From contig OZ005696.1 in assembly GCA_963930775.1 (NCBI GenBank), positions 1,984,001 to 2,048,000 of the forward strand: a stretch of 64,000 nt of DNA, read 5' to 3'. A program made the position numbers and the translations under genes. The notes beneath the pieces were generated by a model, which was given only the letters and a program-made list of their open reading frames with translations, had not been told where the DNA came from and did not search any database. This stretch comes from Cliona cf. orientalis (taxonomy: Eukaryota > Porifera > Demospongiae > Clionaida > Clionaidae). Shown here piece after piece: positions 39,954-51,494 of this stretch (the first letter of the stretch is position 1; each line of letters opens with the position of its first letter).

Positions 39954-42900
39954 TTATTCTTTCACCATATCGTTCACGCTTTGATATCCCATTGAGTCAG
40001 TTTCTCCTGCATGTAAATCCCCTTTGTTCACTGTCGGATAATCATAGTGATGCACACTCCTCTGTCGTTGGTTGAAAAACATGCGATCATTGTCCATATT
40101 TTGACTTGGCTGATTTTTTGATTGCAGATGTGGATGGTACAGTCCTGATAGATCCTGTCTCCTATTGTAAGCGTAGTTTTCCATCACAGTGAGTGATGAA
40201 TATACAACTTCCTCATCTTCATTTGTACCTTGAACTTTTGGCAAGGATGCATCCCTGCTGTGTGTATTATTATTTGGTGCACCGTAATTGAGTGGATTAT
40301 GAACACTGACTGAAAACGCTGGAGGAATTAAGTCTGGAGGTCCACCGGTTGTATTGAGAAGGAGTGGCACGGATCGAGAATTTTCAACTAGTCTGTCATA
40401 ATGAGCCATTCTGGTAGGTAGGACTTGAGCGGAACCTTCGCTTTGATGAAAGGCATGGTTCAGGGTTGCTGTCGAATTGTCCATAACAGATTCTCTCTCC
40501 GGGAGAGCAATGGGATTAGGCTTAATATGTTTATGCATTAGATCTAGCTTCTGCTTCTTGGAATGCTTTCTTTTTTTAATCGCAATGCAACTGCCAAGGA
40601 AAGGTCAGAGTATGAGACGTAATAATCATTGTAAATGGTAATATCAAGAAGCATAACTGCATTTGAGGTTTGCTTACCATGTTACCAGGATGGTGATGCC
40701 AACCACAATGACTCCAAATGAAAAAGTGCTCGAAATAATAGCTATCAATCGTCCAGTATCCACTCGTCGAAGAGATTGATTCTAGGATAGAGATGACAAA
40801 TAATTACCACAATAATTATCAATTTTAGCCTTACAGTTCCAGGACGAGTGATTTGGAATGTGGCTCCACTGACTGTCCTGATTCCATTCATCCATTCCTC
40901 AGCTGTTTCCACCAGTGCACTAGCAGTAATACTCCCATCACTGTTTGAATAGATGACATCTGTTGACATGATAATACTACTTCCTTCAGAAGAGCAAGCA
41001 ATAGAAGAGCGGGCAAAGTTATCTGTGGTGAAGTCAGCCTCTGTCTCATAAGAAAAGGAAAATAGCATCTCCTCAAGTAGCATGTCAAGCATCAACTGCA
41101 GTGTCTCTTTACTGACATCCAGCTAGTAAGAAAGGATTGCAGAAAAGCTATGCATAATATGAATACCTAACAATTTTTTTGCTTACACATTGAATGTCAT
41201 TAATTGGTTCCAGCTCCATCATGAAGTTAGCTACAGTAGATGGATAAATGTTATGATTGTGTGCGCTTCATGAATCACAATAGCATACCCCTTTCTGCAA
41301 TAAGAATGCTGTTCTCTGCTTCAATTTGGCTTGCTAACATGGCTTCACATGTGTATAGTCCAAACGGGGATACCCCAATTGGGTTAGTAGCTGTATCGAA
41401 GGCCAATATCCCACTGTCTTGTACTTCTGCTAGTACTTTTCCATTTTTCATCCACCTCAGCTGTTTTACTGATAGACTATCATCCTCCATCACAGAGCAA
41501 GTGAGCTTTGGTAGTGGTTCTGTACCATCGGCTGAAGTTAGTACCTGCTTTGTTGCCTCAACCATCACTTGTGGTGGGTCTATACATATAATTTTTCAAA
41601 GAATCTCCGTAGATCAAATAAGTACACAAAATTTATATGCACAAATATTTTGTCATAAATGCCTCCCACTAATTACCTTGTTGATGAACATAGAGTGTAG
41701 CTGAGCCCACGAGTACAAGTGGAAGGTCTAGGCCATCAGAGGTCCGTACAAAGTCCGTGTAATCTAGACAGTTTGGTGTAGGCAGCTGTGATATGTCAAC
41801 AAAGAGCTGTACTTCATACACCCCCTCATCTCCTGGCATAGGGCGTGGTAGCTTTAGTCTCACCATGATGGCCGTTTCTCCTAGCATGGGTGCAACTCCT
41901 GTGATCACTTCGCTGGGAAGTCGGATATCTTTGGATGGATTCAATCCGGTAGGTCTTATTAGTTCGCCATTATAGAATACTCTCCGTTGAAATGTAGTGT
42001 TTGGATTACGAATTAAACTGGCATGACGTTGTGCTATACATATTTTAGTCTCAATTGCGAGTGGTTCCCCATTTATAAATGACACTTCCTTCGTAATGAA
42101 ACTCATAGGTGAAGGTTTAAGCTTCAGCACTGCATGAAAATATAATATCCATCACAATAATAATATTATTATCTAATAATAATTACCGGTGATATCGATT
42201 GATACTTCACCTAAAATTGAAATATGGATAAATGATAATTGCCATGGTACAATAACAATATTAGTATCTGAAGCATTGCCACTCACTATTGTTGGCAAAA
42301 AGCTGCACCTCTTTGAAAATGGCATAATTCCTCACGACGACGAAAACAATCCTTGCACAATTTTTGCTGGTAAAATTCGAGATACCGAAAGAGTCGATCT
42401 TAACCGAGTAAACACCGGCATCTTCAGGGCTGGTCCTCGCTACTGTGAGGCTGTTATTATTGATCATGAAGCCACTACTTTCTTGTCTACTGTTCACCAC
42501 CTTATCAGTCAAGTCTGTGTAGTTATGCTGCCATTTGTAAGTGATACTGCTCAGAACATTCAGTAGCTCTTCATTTTCCGGCTGTAGCTCAACCTCCAGC
42601 TCTAGTGGCCCAGGTGGAGTGAATACATTATCACTAGTCCCCACTGGCTGAAGTATGCCTGAATGAATAATAACAAAAATTTGTGATACTCCAATGATAC
42701 TGAAAATGCCTTGCTTGGTGCATGTATAATGCACATTGCTAGACTAGCTAAATAAGTACTTCTGAATCAATAGCTACTTGAAGAGAAAAAGAAATGGCAC
42801 TAAACATTCATAGTCTTAGCTCACTATTGGTTATAGCTAGCTATCTACCCCCTGTGACTCACCAGTGGGACTTATTGTGACATGCCCAACTGCAAGTGTT

Positions 42901-43294
42901 GTGCGATTGCTGGCTGAAAGGACATGGCAGTAGTAGCGACCATAGAGAGGGTGATTGTCCTTGATCAGTACAGTCGTAAATGGTGCTGAGCTGGGAAAAT
43001 TGGCTTCAGGATAATGGTTTTGTGTGGAGGACCTCCAAATGTACTCCACTGGGAAGGGAGGGGTTGGTGTGATGATGCACTGGAGTGGTACTAGTTGGCC
43101 ACTTTTGAAGCGTCCATTCTCAGTATAAGCTATCACTGTGACAGCATAATCTCCTCCTAATGCATGCATCAATGTAAAATTGCAAGGTGTCTATAAGGTC
43201 TATACCTATACTAACCTTTGGTTGTTGACTGCACATCATAGAGCAGTGCGATGATGAGAATTAGCTGCCCAAGATGGCACCTTAACTTTATCAT
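39954..43294 (-). CDS. Gene D: four-Ig-like-domain receptor with ITIM-like tail
   Basis: Ten exons: 43294-43216, 43156-42863, 42658-42287, 42210-42187, 42129-41677, 41579-41289, 41230-41187, 41122-40835, 40781-40678 and 40590-39954; 861 aa. Same plan and exon phases as gene C: signal peptide (MIKLRCHLGQLILIIALLYD), Ig1, two divergent Ig-like regions, Ig4, a 44-nt microexon, SEA-like domain, one TM (IAIISSTFSFGVIVVGITIL), then a 211-residue tail. The tail carries VVYSSL, which fits the ITIM consensus, plus YAYNRRQD, YDYPTV and GYQSV. A 24-nt microexon (42210-42187) is present here but absent from gene C. Expected at the plasma membrane; SH2-protein recruitment is inference from the motif. Confidence 0.87.
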
Positions 43295-44009
43295 TTTCAC
43301 AATTCAAACTAAGAAGTGACTTGGTGCCTCTAGTGTTTTGCACCTAGCCAGCCACTTTAAATGCAATTATAGTGCCTATATTTTGTTTTGCTACCATAAT
43401 TAAATTAATCTGGGTCTAGGTTTAAAGACACTACTGGCACTGTTCTCACTCAATAGGCATATAAAAAAGTGCATATTGAATAGGAGAGCTGGGAACTCTG
43501 TAAGGATCATAGTTGGCATTAATTCTGGCTCAAATAGCATTAGTCTGCAGAGGCTATTTGGTCATTCCTGCTGGCAAACAGCAGTACATTTGTGGCTCAA
43601 CATGGCAGATATTTTGACGGATTTACTGGGAAATTTGTGACAGACTGCGTGCAGGTATGTAGTTGATCGTGCCACATCATAATAATATGTAACATGATAT
43701 GGTATGTGTTATGTATTCGTGAATCAGCAACTAATTATGCATGCCTTTGCCTCATGTAGGGTTCATGTTACTTATGGTAGCTAATAATATTAATTATGCA
43801 ATGTCTAATGTCATTTCTCTAGTCTCTCAGGCCACACTTTGGTCTGGCATGCATAGCTACCCATGGAATGAGATTTCGTGACTGTCTATCTGCTGTTCAG
43901 GGTGCATATTATGCAAAAAATTTAAATTAAGTTCAACACATGATCCTTAACTGTCTTGGAGTGCAAAATAGTGCATAATGATTAAGGAAAATGTACATAC
44001 AGTGTTTGT
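43295..44009. other. Intergenic, no gene seen
   Basis: About 700 bp between gene D's start and the end of the adhesion GPCR gene on the same strand. I see no supported exon, hairpin or repeat. Confidence 0.5.
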
Positions 44010-47000
44010 TCATTTCTTGCTTTGAGAAGATGCATCCTCAGTGCTGACTTGAGTGGTGAACCAGTGCCTCCATTGCTGGCGAGCTTTTGGATTTCGACAC
44101 CCGTGAAAGAAGAGCAGCAGTGGTCCTTGCACGGCAAAGAAAACAAAGAAGACAAAATTGAGGACCATGTCCACCATGTGCCGCGTTGACACTAGTTTAG
44201 TCAACATTCCAGCAATCTCAAACCCGCAGCCAAATCCCACCAACAGGGTGACAGTTATGAGCCCACAAGCAATGCGTAGCTGTTTTTTGAAGAATCGCAT
44301 GCCCTCTCCCTTGTCAGATTTATCAGTAGCGTGTCGTTTACATTGTGAAATCATGATGGATGCAAACACAATCCAGTTGAAAATGTTGATGAGAATGACT
44401 GGAAATAGTAAGCCAACCCAAAAGGCCATTCCAGTTGGTGTGAAACAGCGATGCATGTAGGATTCCTTGAATCCCGTGCTAGTGGCCAGTACGACTATGA
44501 TCAGGGGTGTCACTGTGTTTTAATGGCAATGATTGCACATTATTTTATCTGTCAGTGAGTAAAATTAATTTAATGTTACTTACGCCAAACAAAGAGAGCT
44601 GCTTTGAGTACAAATTTGGGAATGGTTGGCACCAGCACCTTGACGAGATTCCGGTAGAGGAAGAATGCTTCAACAAATGTCCACCCAAAGTAGACAAGTA
44701 TGAAGTAGTGGCACAGTGCAGCTAAGATTCCACATCCTATTTCACTGTATGTAAAACATAAGATGGTTGTGCTGGATGCCAGCAGTACCACATATAGACA
44801 TATGAGGCAAACTGAGATGTTGATCAGAATTTTGCTGTGTTCAATTGAACTCAATTCTCTGTTTGGGAAAAAAAATGACAGTGTAGCTATCATAACATAG
44901 GGTGAGCTTTCGTGTGGTTCGATCACCTTGTTTTCAAGTAGGTTACTAGGAGGAAGATGAGGCACATGCAGGAAGCAAAAACAACACAGATCAAAGTGAT
45001 GCATAGTAATCTGTCGGTTACACTGCCAGTTGGCACTATCACTGGATGGTGACAGCTATTATCCTGTATTAACATAATAAATGCAGGAGTATCTTAATTA
45101 TCTCAGCTGCCACTCTCCCTAGCTCTCGGCTTCTCGCCATGAGGAGGTCTGAGTGGAGGTAGCTATGCTGGCTAGAAACAGGATTTCGTACTTTCTTACC
45201 AAAAGCAAAGTAAAATAACCTCCACTAGCTACAAAGCTGCAATTTATATGATTAGCCAGTTCCAGAGATGTGATAATTGGTGTAGAAATGTTCCATATTC
45301 CTGTATTTAAATGTATTTACTGTCAGGCAGAAATACAATAATCATTTAGTTACCCTTCAAGGTGTCCCAACTGCCACAGCAGAATAACTGAAGGCTAGTG
45401 TTCTGTAAGTGTGTACATATATATTATATCATATTGACATGTTTATAAAGTAGCTATATTATTACCTTTGGGATTATGAATGTGATTACAATTTGTTCCA
45501 TTGAGCTGGTACCGGTGATCTGTGTACGATTCATCTCATGTATGCCAATGATAACAGATGATACCTTCTCGCTTGTCTCGCTGGAAAGCATAAACAGTTC
45601 TTCTTGTACAAACATGCAAAAAGAGAACATCTGCATTGGTCTTGGACTGCCATCGTGGTAGCTTTTAGATCCGTTCAAGTGTGATTCAAGAGTTGTAACT
45701 GCCATTGTAATTGGCATGGTGTGTTTGTAATGTGTGGCCAATTCAATATTGAAAAATCTTCCACTGCCAGTTTGGCATTGTTGTTCAAATGCTCTAGTTT
45801 CTTGGTGGGTGAAGTTTCCAGTGAAAGTTACTGCTGGGGAGTTATTTGTGGGGACATGAACTATCAGCAGTGCAAAATTCTCATGTGTGAAAAATGCTTT
45901 TGGGGTAGAAATATTTGTTCCTTTGATGAAATCATCGAGGAGTGTCAGTAGCCTAATAGTATTTCCAAATAAATACTAATCAGAAAATTTATATATTCTC
46001 CTTTGGTGTTGTTACCTAGCTGATTCAGAAGTATTTTTTCCTAATTGACTTGCTGCTAACTGATCTTCATTGGCCAGCATCAAGTTGCCAATTTTTCCCA
46101 AGTAATTTTCCTGAACCTATTTATTAATAAGAACGGCCAACCTTGCTTCCTCTCTCCCCCTCCCCTCATGTCTCATACAGCCTGTAGATTTTCAATTTTG
46201 CAGCTAAGCTCCACTATTAATAATGCTTAGCTGCATGTTGAGCTTAGCTGCAAATTGAAAATCTACAATGAACTGAGCAAACACACATTCAGCAATATTA
46301 TTGCAAACACGCGTTCAACAATATCTTTGCTGAATGTGTGTTTGCTCAGTTCATGAGTGCAGTTTTCCTTTAAGTTACTGTTTATCTCAGTCGGTCAAGG
46401 AAGCACAGTAGATATTATCATAATAATATTCCATATTAAGAAGTATGATTGTGTACGTACCATGTTTTGGAATAAAGAAGACACATTCCCAAAACTGATA
46501 TATAATATTTCTACCTTGTTTTCTTGCCCTATCTCAGTAATACATTGTGTTTAAATTGTACGAAAATATGCATAGGCCAACACATGGGTAGTGGTATTTT
46601 GGTGTTATCATTTAAAAATTGCAACCTTATCTGTGAGGCTCCTTTCAAGAGTGGCTGTAATAGTTGATGTGTCCTCAGCCAACAAACTCTCTCCTTCATT
46701 TCCCGTAATGTTCATGCAAGGATTTGGCAGATTATCGACTGTCTGTGACTTGTAAAAAAAACTATAATGATATTATGTAAATTTGTACTTAAAATCATTG
46801 CACTTTACCCGAGATTCTTCTTCTTGATCATTATTTAATGCCCTCTCGATACTTGATTGTGTGCCTAATTATTGGCAATAATAATATAACATGGCCATGA
46901 TTTTTTGTTCTTAGCTAGCAGTTTTATTTATTACTAGCAGCAAGAGTATGATAGCAGTATGCGTAAAAATTAAGCTCTATATCTATACAATAATTATATG

Positions 47001-47123
47001 TGTATACTATAATAATAGTTACTGATAAGTATGCACATAATTTATGGTAATTCACTTACCCTCGGCTTCTAAAAATGCTATTTTAATTGCCAGCAGTAAT
47101 GGTATCATCCATAGAGCCTTCAT
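44010..47123 (-). CDS. Gene E: adhesion GPCR with GAIN-like ectodomain and reduced GPS
   Basis: Nine exons: 47123-47060, 46864-46809, 46748-46626, 46110-46016, 45952-45466, 45402-45354, 45041-44927, 44858-44584 and 44512-44010; 588 aa. Signal peptide MKALWMIPLLLAIKIAFLEA, then a GAIN-like region of about 250 residues, then class B2-type 7TM. TM1 is CITLICVVFASCMCLIFLLV and TM2 follows ELSSIEHSKILINISVCL. TM7 is followed by FFHGCRNPKARQQW, typical of adhesion GPCRs. The GPS is short: FCCGSWDTLK, then about 12 residues to TM1, without the second Cys pair or the HL-T/S cleavage tripeptide, so self-cleavage is not expected. The exon 7 acceptor (45041) was chosen because the one at 45063 gives an in-frame stop. 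It has no adhesive N-terminal module, so its ligand is unknown. Confidence 0.82.
46183..46354. repeat. Two back-to-back long hairpins
   Basis: Inverted repeat 1 (46183-46267) has arms of about 28 bp (TGTAGATTTTCAATTT... paired with ...AAATTGAAAATCTACA) with one bulge. Inverted repeat 2 (46268-46354) starts at the very next base and has perfect 28-bp arms (ATGAACTGAGCAAACACACA... paired with ...TGTGTGTTTGCTCAGTTCAT). Both lie in the intron between exons 3 and 4 of gene E. They could be foldback elements or small-RNA precursors. Confidence 0.8.
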
Positions 47124-47204
47124 TTTGATCAGTCTTCCACAGCTACTAGTGCAGCATCTACACAATGCCACACCCAATTGATGTAATCATAGTAACTTCC
47201 TGTT

Positions 47205-47720
47205 TCAACTTGTATCATGTGACGGTTGCAGAAGAATCATTATGAGTATCATGATACCTATTCCCATCTGTGTATACAGGTTAGATCCAGTAAAGCCTCC
47301 TAAAATAACAAGCATAAATAAATGACAAAGAAAGTAAAACATGCACATGCATGCAGCAAACCATGCAGTGGCAGTTCCAAATTCCAGATTCAGCGCCATC
47401 CTTGAAAATTAATGATCTTGGAACGCATCAATGACTGTGTAATACAAGATTCCTATGTCCATAAAGGCTAAATTTAATAATGTTGGCAACAATTTGTAGG
47501 GTAAGCCTAGTAGCAGGAATGCTAGCCTAAGGGGAGAGATAGCAAAATATAACAAAAGACTAGTACGAAGGGAAGATGATATTTGCTTGTATAGGGGGCA
47601 TCATAATTAACATGTTCACTCATAATTTCGTACACTATTCCTGCTTTATGCAAGATCATTTTTTCCACAGCTCAATTACCTACCAGAGAGTTTTGCACCT
47701 GCCTCAACAGTTGCCTGGGG
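47205..47720 (-). pseudogene. Relic of the multipass family (F/G/I type)
   Basis: Minus-strand translation gives decayed matches to the C-terminal half of gene F. VIDAFQDH aligns with FVDAFQGHFKDGTEPG and is followed by a stop. A frame with GIGIMILIMILLQPSHD aligns with LYGICMSILVILMFLLQPYK. Near 47590-47630 the DNA still matches the segment encoding HVYYDAS. Stops and frame changes make it non-coding. It lies just 5' of the adhesion GPCR gene. Confidence 0.65.
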
Positions 47721-48393
47721 TGTGGTTCATAATTATACTCATCTTTTGAGCATGGCACACGCTGATTAATTCACAATAGCGGAGTTATTGGCTAAGGTCC
47801 ACTGCTTTCTGTCTTGTCAACTAAAAGCCTAACTTTAAGTACTAAGCCTAAGTACTAACTTTTATATTTTCTTGCCTTCATTTTCATCCTTGTCTGTATT
47901 GGAGCATAATTATAGCACCACTGATACCTATGGCACTCATGACCATATTTAAACTATAATATTATAATTAATAGAAAATCATACGCATTCTCATCCAATT
48001 GAATAATTGTACACGCAATAGTTAAAATTAGACTCAGCTTCACCTCGTCCAATTTTGACTATTGCTAGTACAATTATTTTCCTAGTTGGACTCGAATGTA
48101 TGTGATTACCTATACAATTAAGTAGTGCCATATCTACTAAGAAATTGAAAAAGAAAAGGGACTGTTTATACAGAAGTATATCTTTTGTAGTTAACAATAC
48201 AAAGTTCTGTGCATCAGAGTATTATAATAATAAGCTTTATAAAAGCAGGGTACATGACTATGTGTACAATGTAACATTATAGTACGCAATATGTAGTCAA
48301 TGTGCTATTGAATTTGTAATACTATGGACTGAGACATAAAAAATGTTTGTACATGTTTGCTGCTATTGTGTTCTGCTTTACTATTATAGAGTC
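47721..48393. other. Intergenic, no intact gene
   Basis: AT-rich sequence between the family relic and the stop codon of gene F. A 68-codon minus-strand frame at 47991-48197 has no recognisable similarity. The interval probably includes the 3' UTR of gene F. Confidence 0.4.
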
Positions 48394-50193
48394 TTAATAT
48401 TCCTCGTTTGTCTCTAGTAGACTTTCTAACTCCGGATCATCATTATTCTGTAGTTTCCTCTGCCAGTACTGCTTGAATCTTCTGCAGGGTGTGTAATTAA
48501 TTATGGCATATGCTATTGCATACAATAAGGGAGAAGCTGCCAGTAGTCCTATGAGAAACGTTAAAGTATACGAAATCCAGTATGCTTTGCTTTGTGATAC
48601 TAAAACACAAAGGAAGCAAATGATTGCTAAGATCAACATCAATACAGTTTGATAGTTATTGACCCTCTTTGATTTGTAAGGTTGTAGAAGGAACATCAGA
48701 ATTACAAGAATTGACATGCATATGCCATACAACATTATAATTAATCCAGCTGCTGCAATATAGCCTCTCGCATAATCTGAAATGAAAAAGATTGCGTACA
48801 TTATTCCGATTCGACCGAGAAAATGAACTGCGGAAAACCATCGGCAGTCATGAGTTCCAGGTTCAGTGCCATCCTTGAAATGACCTTGAAATGCATCAAC
48901 AAATGTGTGTAATACAATCCGTAGACTCCCATGGTTGCAAATATTTAGGCATTTTTGACAGCACCTCGTAGGATAAAGCAGCAGAAGCATCAGGGGGGAA
49001 ATGACAAATATCAGAAACAAAATGATACTCATGGCAGCATAAGGAATGTGCTCTTTACTGAAATACTTGTAGGAGGCATCATAGTAAACATGTACACCCA
49101 ATATTTCTTCGTGTATGTTGTAAACTACTGTAGGAACAAGTACAGTTAGCGTTGAATCAACTAGTTTTACATACGAAAGGAGCAAAAAAGTCGCAAAGGC
49201 TTTGATAAGGGATGCTTGGATGTCCATGATCCTAGAGAATCGAGCACAACACTTACTAAATGGACTCCAAATCCAAATGATTAATCTAAAATCTCTAGCA
49301 TGAAGTTCTACCAAGGCATAAGTAGCGGTTATCAAAATTAGAGGATAAATAGCGATAGCATAGTCCAGCGTTAATGTTTGCAGTGTTGAAATATTGAGAC
49401 AGATATTTAGTTCAAGGGAGCGAAAAAAATCAAGGTTCCATATGGTTGTAGGTACTCCTACTAACCTTACTATATATTTGTAGTGTGATGTAGAAGTGCC
49501 TCCTAGATTAAAAAAGGAGCCTCTTATGTTTATTGGTGCTGTAACCAATTGATTGAAGGTAATGAATCCATACAGATATGGATTGGTTGCACTGATTCTG
49601 AAGAAAATAACGATAAAGTAAAAGAGAGTGAGTGGAATGAAAGCAACAGCTATGAATTTCAGCCAGTTGTAGTTATTGTTTGAGCATTTTATGCAATATA
49701 AATCATAAGAGTACACTAATGGACTATACCCATCTCGGCATTCACTGCACAATAAACCATCTCTGTTCATTCGCCCACACATAGCATCATTAAGTTCAGT
49801 AATGTTACTTGGTAGTACATGATAGTTGGGATCATAAGTCAAAACCGAAGTTAGGTTTTTGTTACCATACCAATCTCCAAATCCAAATGGGCACGTGGCA
49901 GTAACAACACCCTCTTTATCATCATGTGTCATGCAGATGTATGCTAAAACGGATACAGTATCAGGATTAGTACTACATCTGACTGTGCCACGGATATCAG
50001 CTCCGCACCAACAAGTGCCCTGAGAATAATACATCCAAGTGTAGTCACAAACCTCAGCATCTACGACTTTATTAGGTGATGGCTTATCTGTAATCCATTT
50101 GATTTCTTCATCATTGCTTATCAGTGCTCCTTTTGTTATAATATCTTTGCCAAGAGTGCTTGAGAGTAGTAACAGTAGAAACACGAACATCAT
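48394..50193 (-). CDS. Gene F: intronless-coding, Cys-rich multipass membrane protein
   Basis: The frame is open from 50229, but the first ATG is at 50193 and starts a good signal peptide (MMFVFLLLLLSSTLG), giving 599 aa. The ectodomain (about 170 residues) is rich in Cys and includes CGRMNRDGLLCSEC...CIKC. About eight hydrophobic segments follow from WLKFIAVAFIPLTLFYF to LIGLLAASPLLYAIAYAI, then an acidic tail (DDPELESLLETNEE). The same Cys pattern and multipass block form the C-terminal half of gene H, so F is the short form of the family. A strong acceptor (TTTATTTACAG ending at 50246) just upstream suggests a non-coding 5' exon. I do not recognise a functional name; similar proteins occur as uncharacterised families in sponges and cnidarians (from memory, unsearched). 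Confidence 0.85.
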   Translation of the reverse strand: MMFVFLLLLLSSTLGKDIITKGALISNDEEIKWITDKPSPNKVVDAEVCDYTWMYYSQGTCWCGADIRGTVRCSTNPDTVSVLAYICMTHDDKEGVVTATCPFGFGDWYGNKNLTSVLTYDPNYHVLPSNITELNDAMCGRMNRDGLLCSECRDGYSPLVYSYDLYCIKCSNNNYNWLKFIAVAFIPLTLFYFIVIFFRISATNPYLYGFITFNQLVTAPINIRGSFFNLGGTSTSHYKYIVRLVGVPTTIWNLDFFRSLELNICLNISTLQTLTLDYAIAIYPLILITATYALVELHARDFRLIIWIWSPFSKCCARFSRIMDIQASLIKAFATFLLLSYVKLVDSTLTVLVPTVVYNIHEEILGVHVYYDASYKYFSKEHIPYAAMSIILFLIFVISPLMLLLLYPTRCCQKCLNICNHGSLRIVLHTFVDAFQGHFKDGTEPGTHDCRWFSAVHFLGRIGIMYAIFFISDYARGYIAAAGLIIMLYGICMSILVILMFLLQPYKSKRVNNYQTVLMLILAIICFLCVLVSQSKAYWISYTLTFLIGLLAASPLLYAIAYAIINYTPCRRFKQYWQRKLQNNDDPELESLLETNEEY

Positions 50194-50284
50194 TGTTACA
50201 GAGAATAAGACGGTGTCTATTCGTGCCACTGAGACTCGGAGCTCACTGTAAATAAATTGCTGTTATCTTATAGTAAACCTAATT

Positions 50285-50580
50285 GAGGATTTATCTTTCA
50301 ATATCATGCACAGCTATTATTAAATTTGTAATGTTCATATAGCCTGTGCACACTACATGTGTAATCATTATTTTAGTAGAAACAAATGTTTTTGTTGTAT
50401 TAAGACATTTCCTTGACTTGAGTCTTAATATGTATTAATTTTATTGAGGATTTATCTTGCAATATCATGCACAGCTCTGATTGTTAAATTTGTAATTATT
50501 TGTATAGCCTGTGTATTAGGCTGCATGCATGTGTATTCATTGTGGTTATTCTAAGACTTTTAGTAGAAATGATGTTTTTG
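50285..50580. repeat. Local duplication upstream of gene F
   Basis: A segment starting GAGGATTTATCTTTCAATAT (about 50285) recurs at about 50445 as GAGGATTTATCTTGCAATAT. Both are followed by ATGCACAGCT and, further on, by TATAGCCTGTG. The upstream region of gene G has only one copy (about 54046), so this duplication followed the F/G split. Confidence 0.65.
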
Positions 50581-51494
50581 TTGTAGTAAGCTTAGACATT
50601 TCCTACAACAAGATTATTATTATTCAAATTGTGACTCGAATCTTAATAATCACTGACTCCTTGGCTACACACTACAATATCTAATTTATTGGCCATTAAA
50701 AATTATTTCTTCTGGAATTTGTGTGCATGTGGTTCTGGTGCTGTACACTGGCATGCAATGATTACATTCATAGTATTAGAGATGCATCCAGGAGATCCTA
50801 CTGATTTTGTTCTTCCTCCAAGAAATCACGTCAGCTGCTACTTGCTGCCAAACTATTGGCAAATGCAGAACATAAAATTAATGATATTGCATGTCTGATT
50901 GTTTCATCTCAATAATATTGCTGGACCAGCTAGGTATAGAAACATGTAATGAAGATCCACTTTAGTAAAAATATATCTGTTGAATCAACAAAGCTTGATC
51001 ACTGGGGGATAAATGGGTGTCTTCCCAAAAAAGGTAGTATGTTATACAAGTCTCTGCTGGTCGATTCCAGTAAGTGCTTTGGCAGTATTACCCATATGAA
51101 TTAGCAAGGGCCTGCATGATTGTATCAATTTTTTCTGATTTGGATATTCACAATGATCAATTGAAAAGGGTATAGCTACAGTTCAATGAAAACATGCTTT
51201 CAGATGCTTATAGCTATAATAGGCATCCCTGAACATATTAGACACTTATATTGTTGGTGAGGTATTAACATCTTCTGTAGATATGAAGTTATTATACATC
51301 AGTATGAACCAGATCATACATGTGGCTGTACACTAATAATTTATTATGATGTGACTGCGTTACAGATACTATAATAATATAGTATGTATGTGGATATATC
51401 ACCAGTATTGAAGAAATACAAGAGATCACAAATTTTATGTACTGATGTAATATGTGACTGTTTACTATCATGTCATTCTTCTTTACAATAATAC
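50581..51494. other. Upstream region of F / downstream of G, no gene
   Basis: This sequence is largely shared with 54180-54900 upstream of gene G, including CTTGGCTA, TGGCCATTA and TGTGCATGTGGTTCTG blocks. The duplicated unit therefore includes about 1 kb of 5' flank. No supported gene. Confidence 0.55.

Noticed and set aside
45042..45063. Exon 7 of the adhesion GPCR starting at 45063
   Set aside because: That acceptor gives an immediate in-frame stop after joining exon 6. The acceptor at 45041 keeps the frame.
50194..50229. Start of gene F at 50229
   Set aside because: The codon there is GTG, and a strong splice acceptor lies just upstream. The first ATG (50193) starts the signal peptide, so the shorter protein is preferred.
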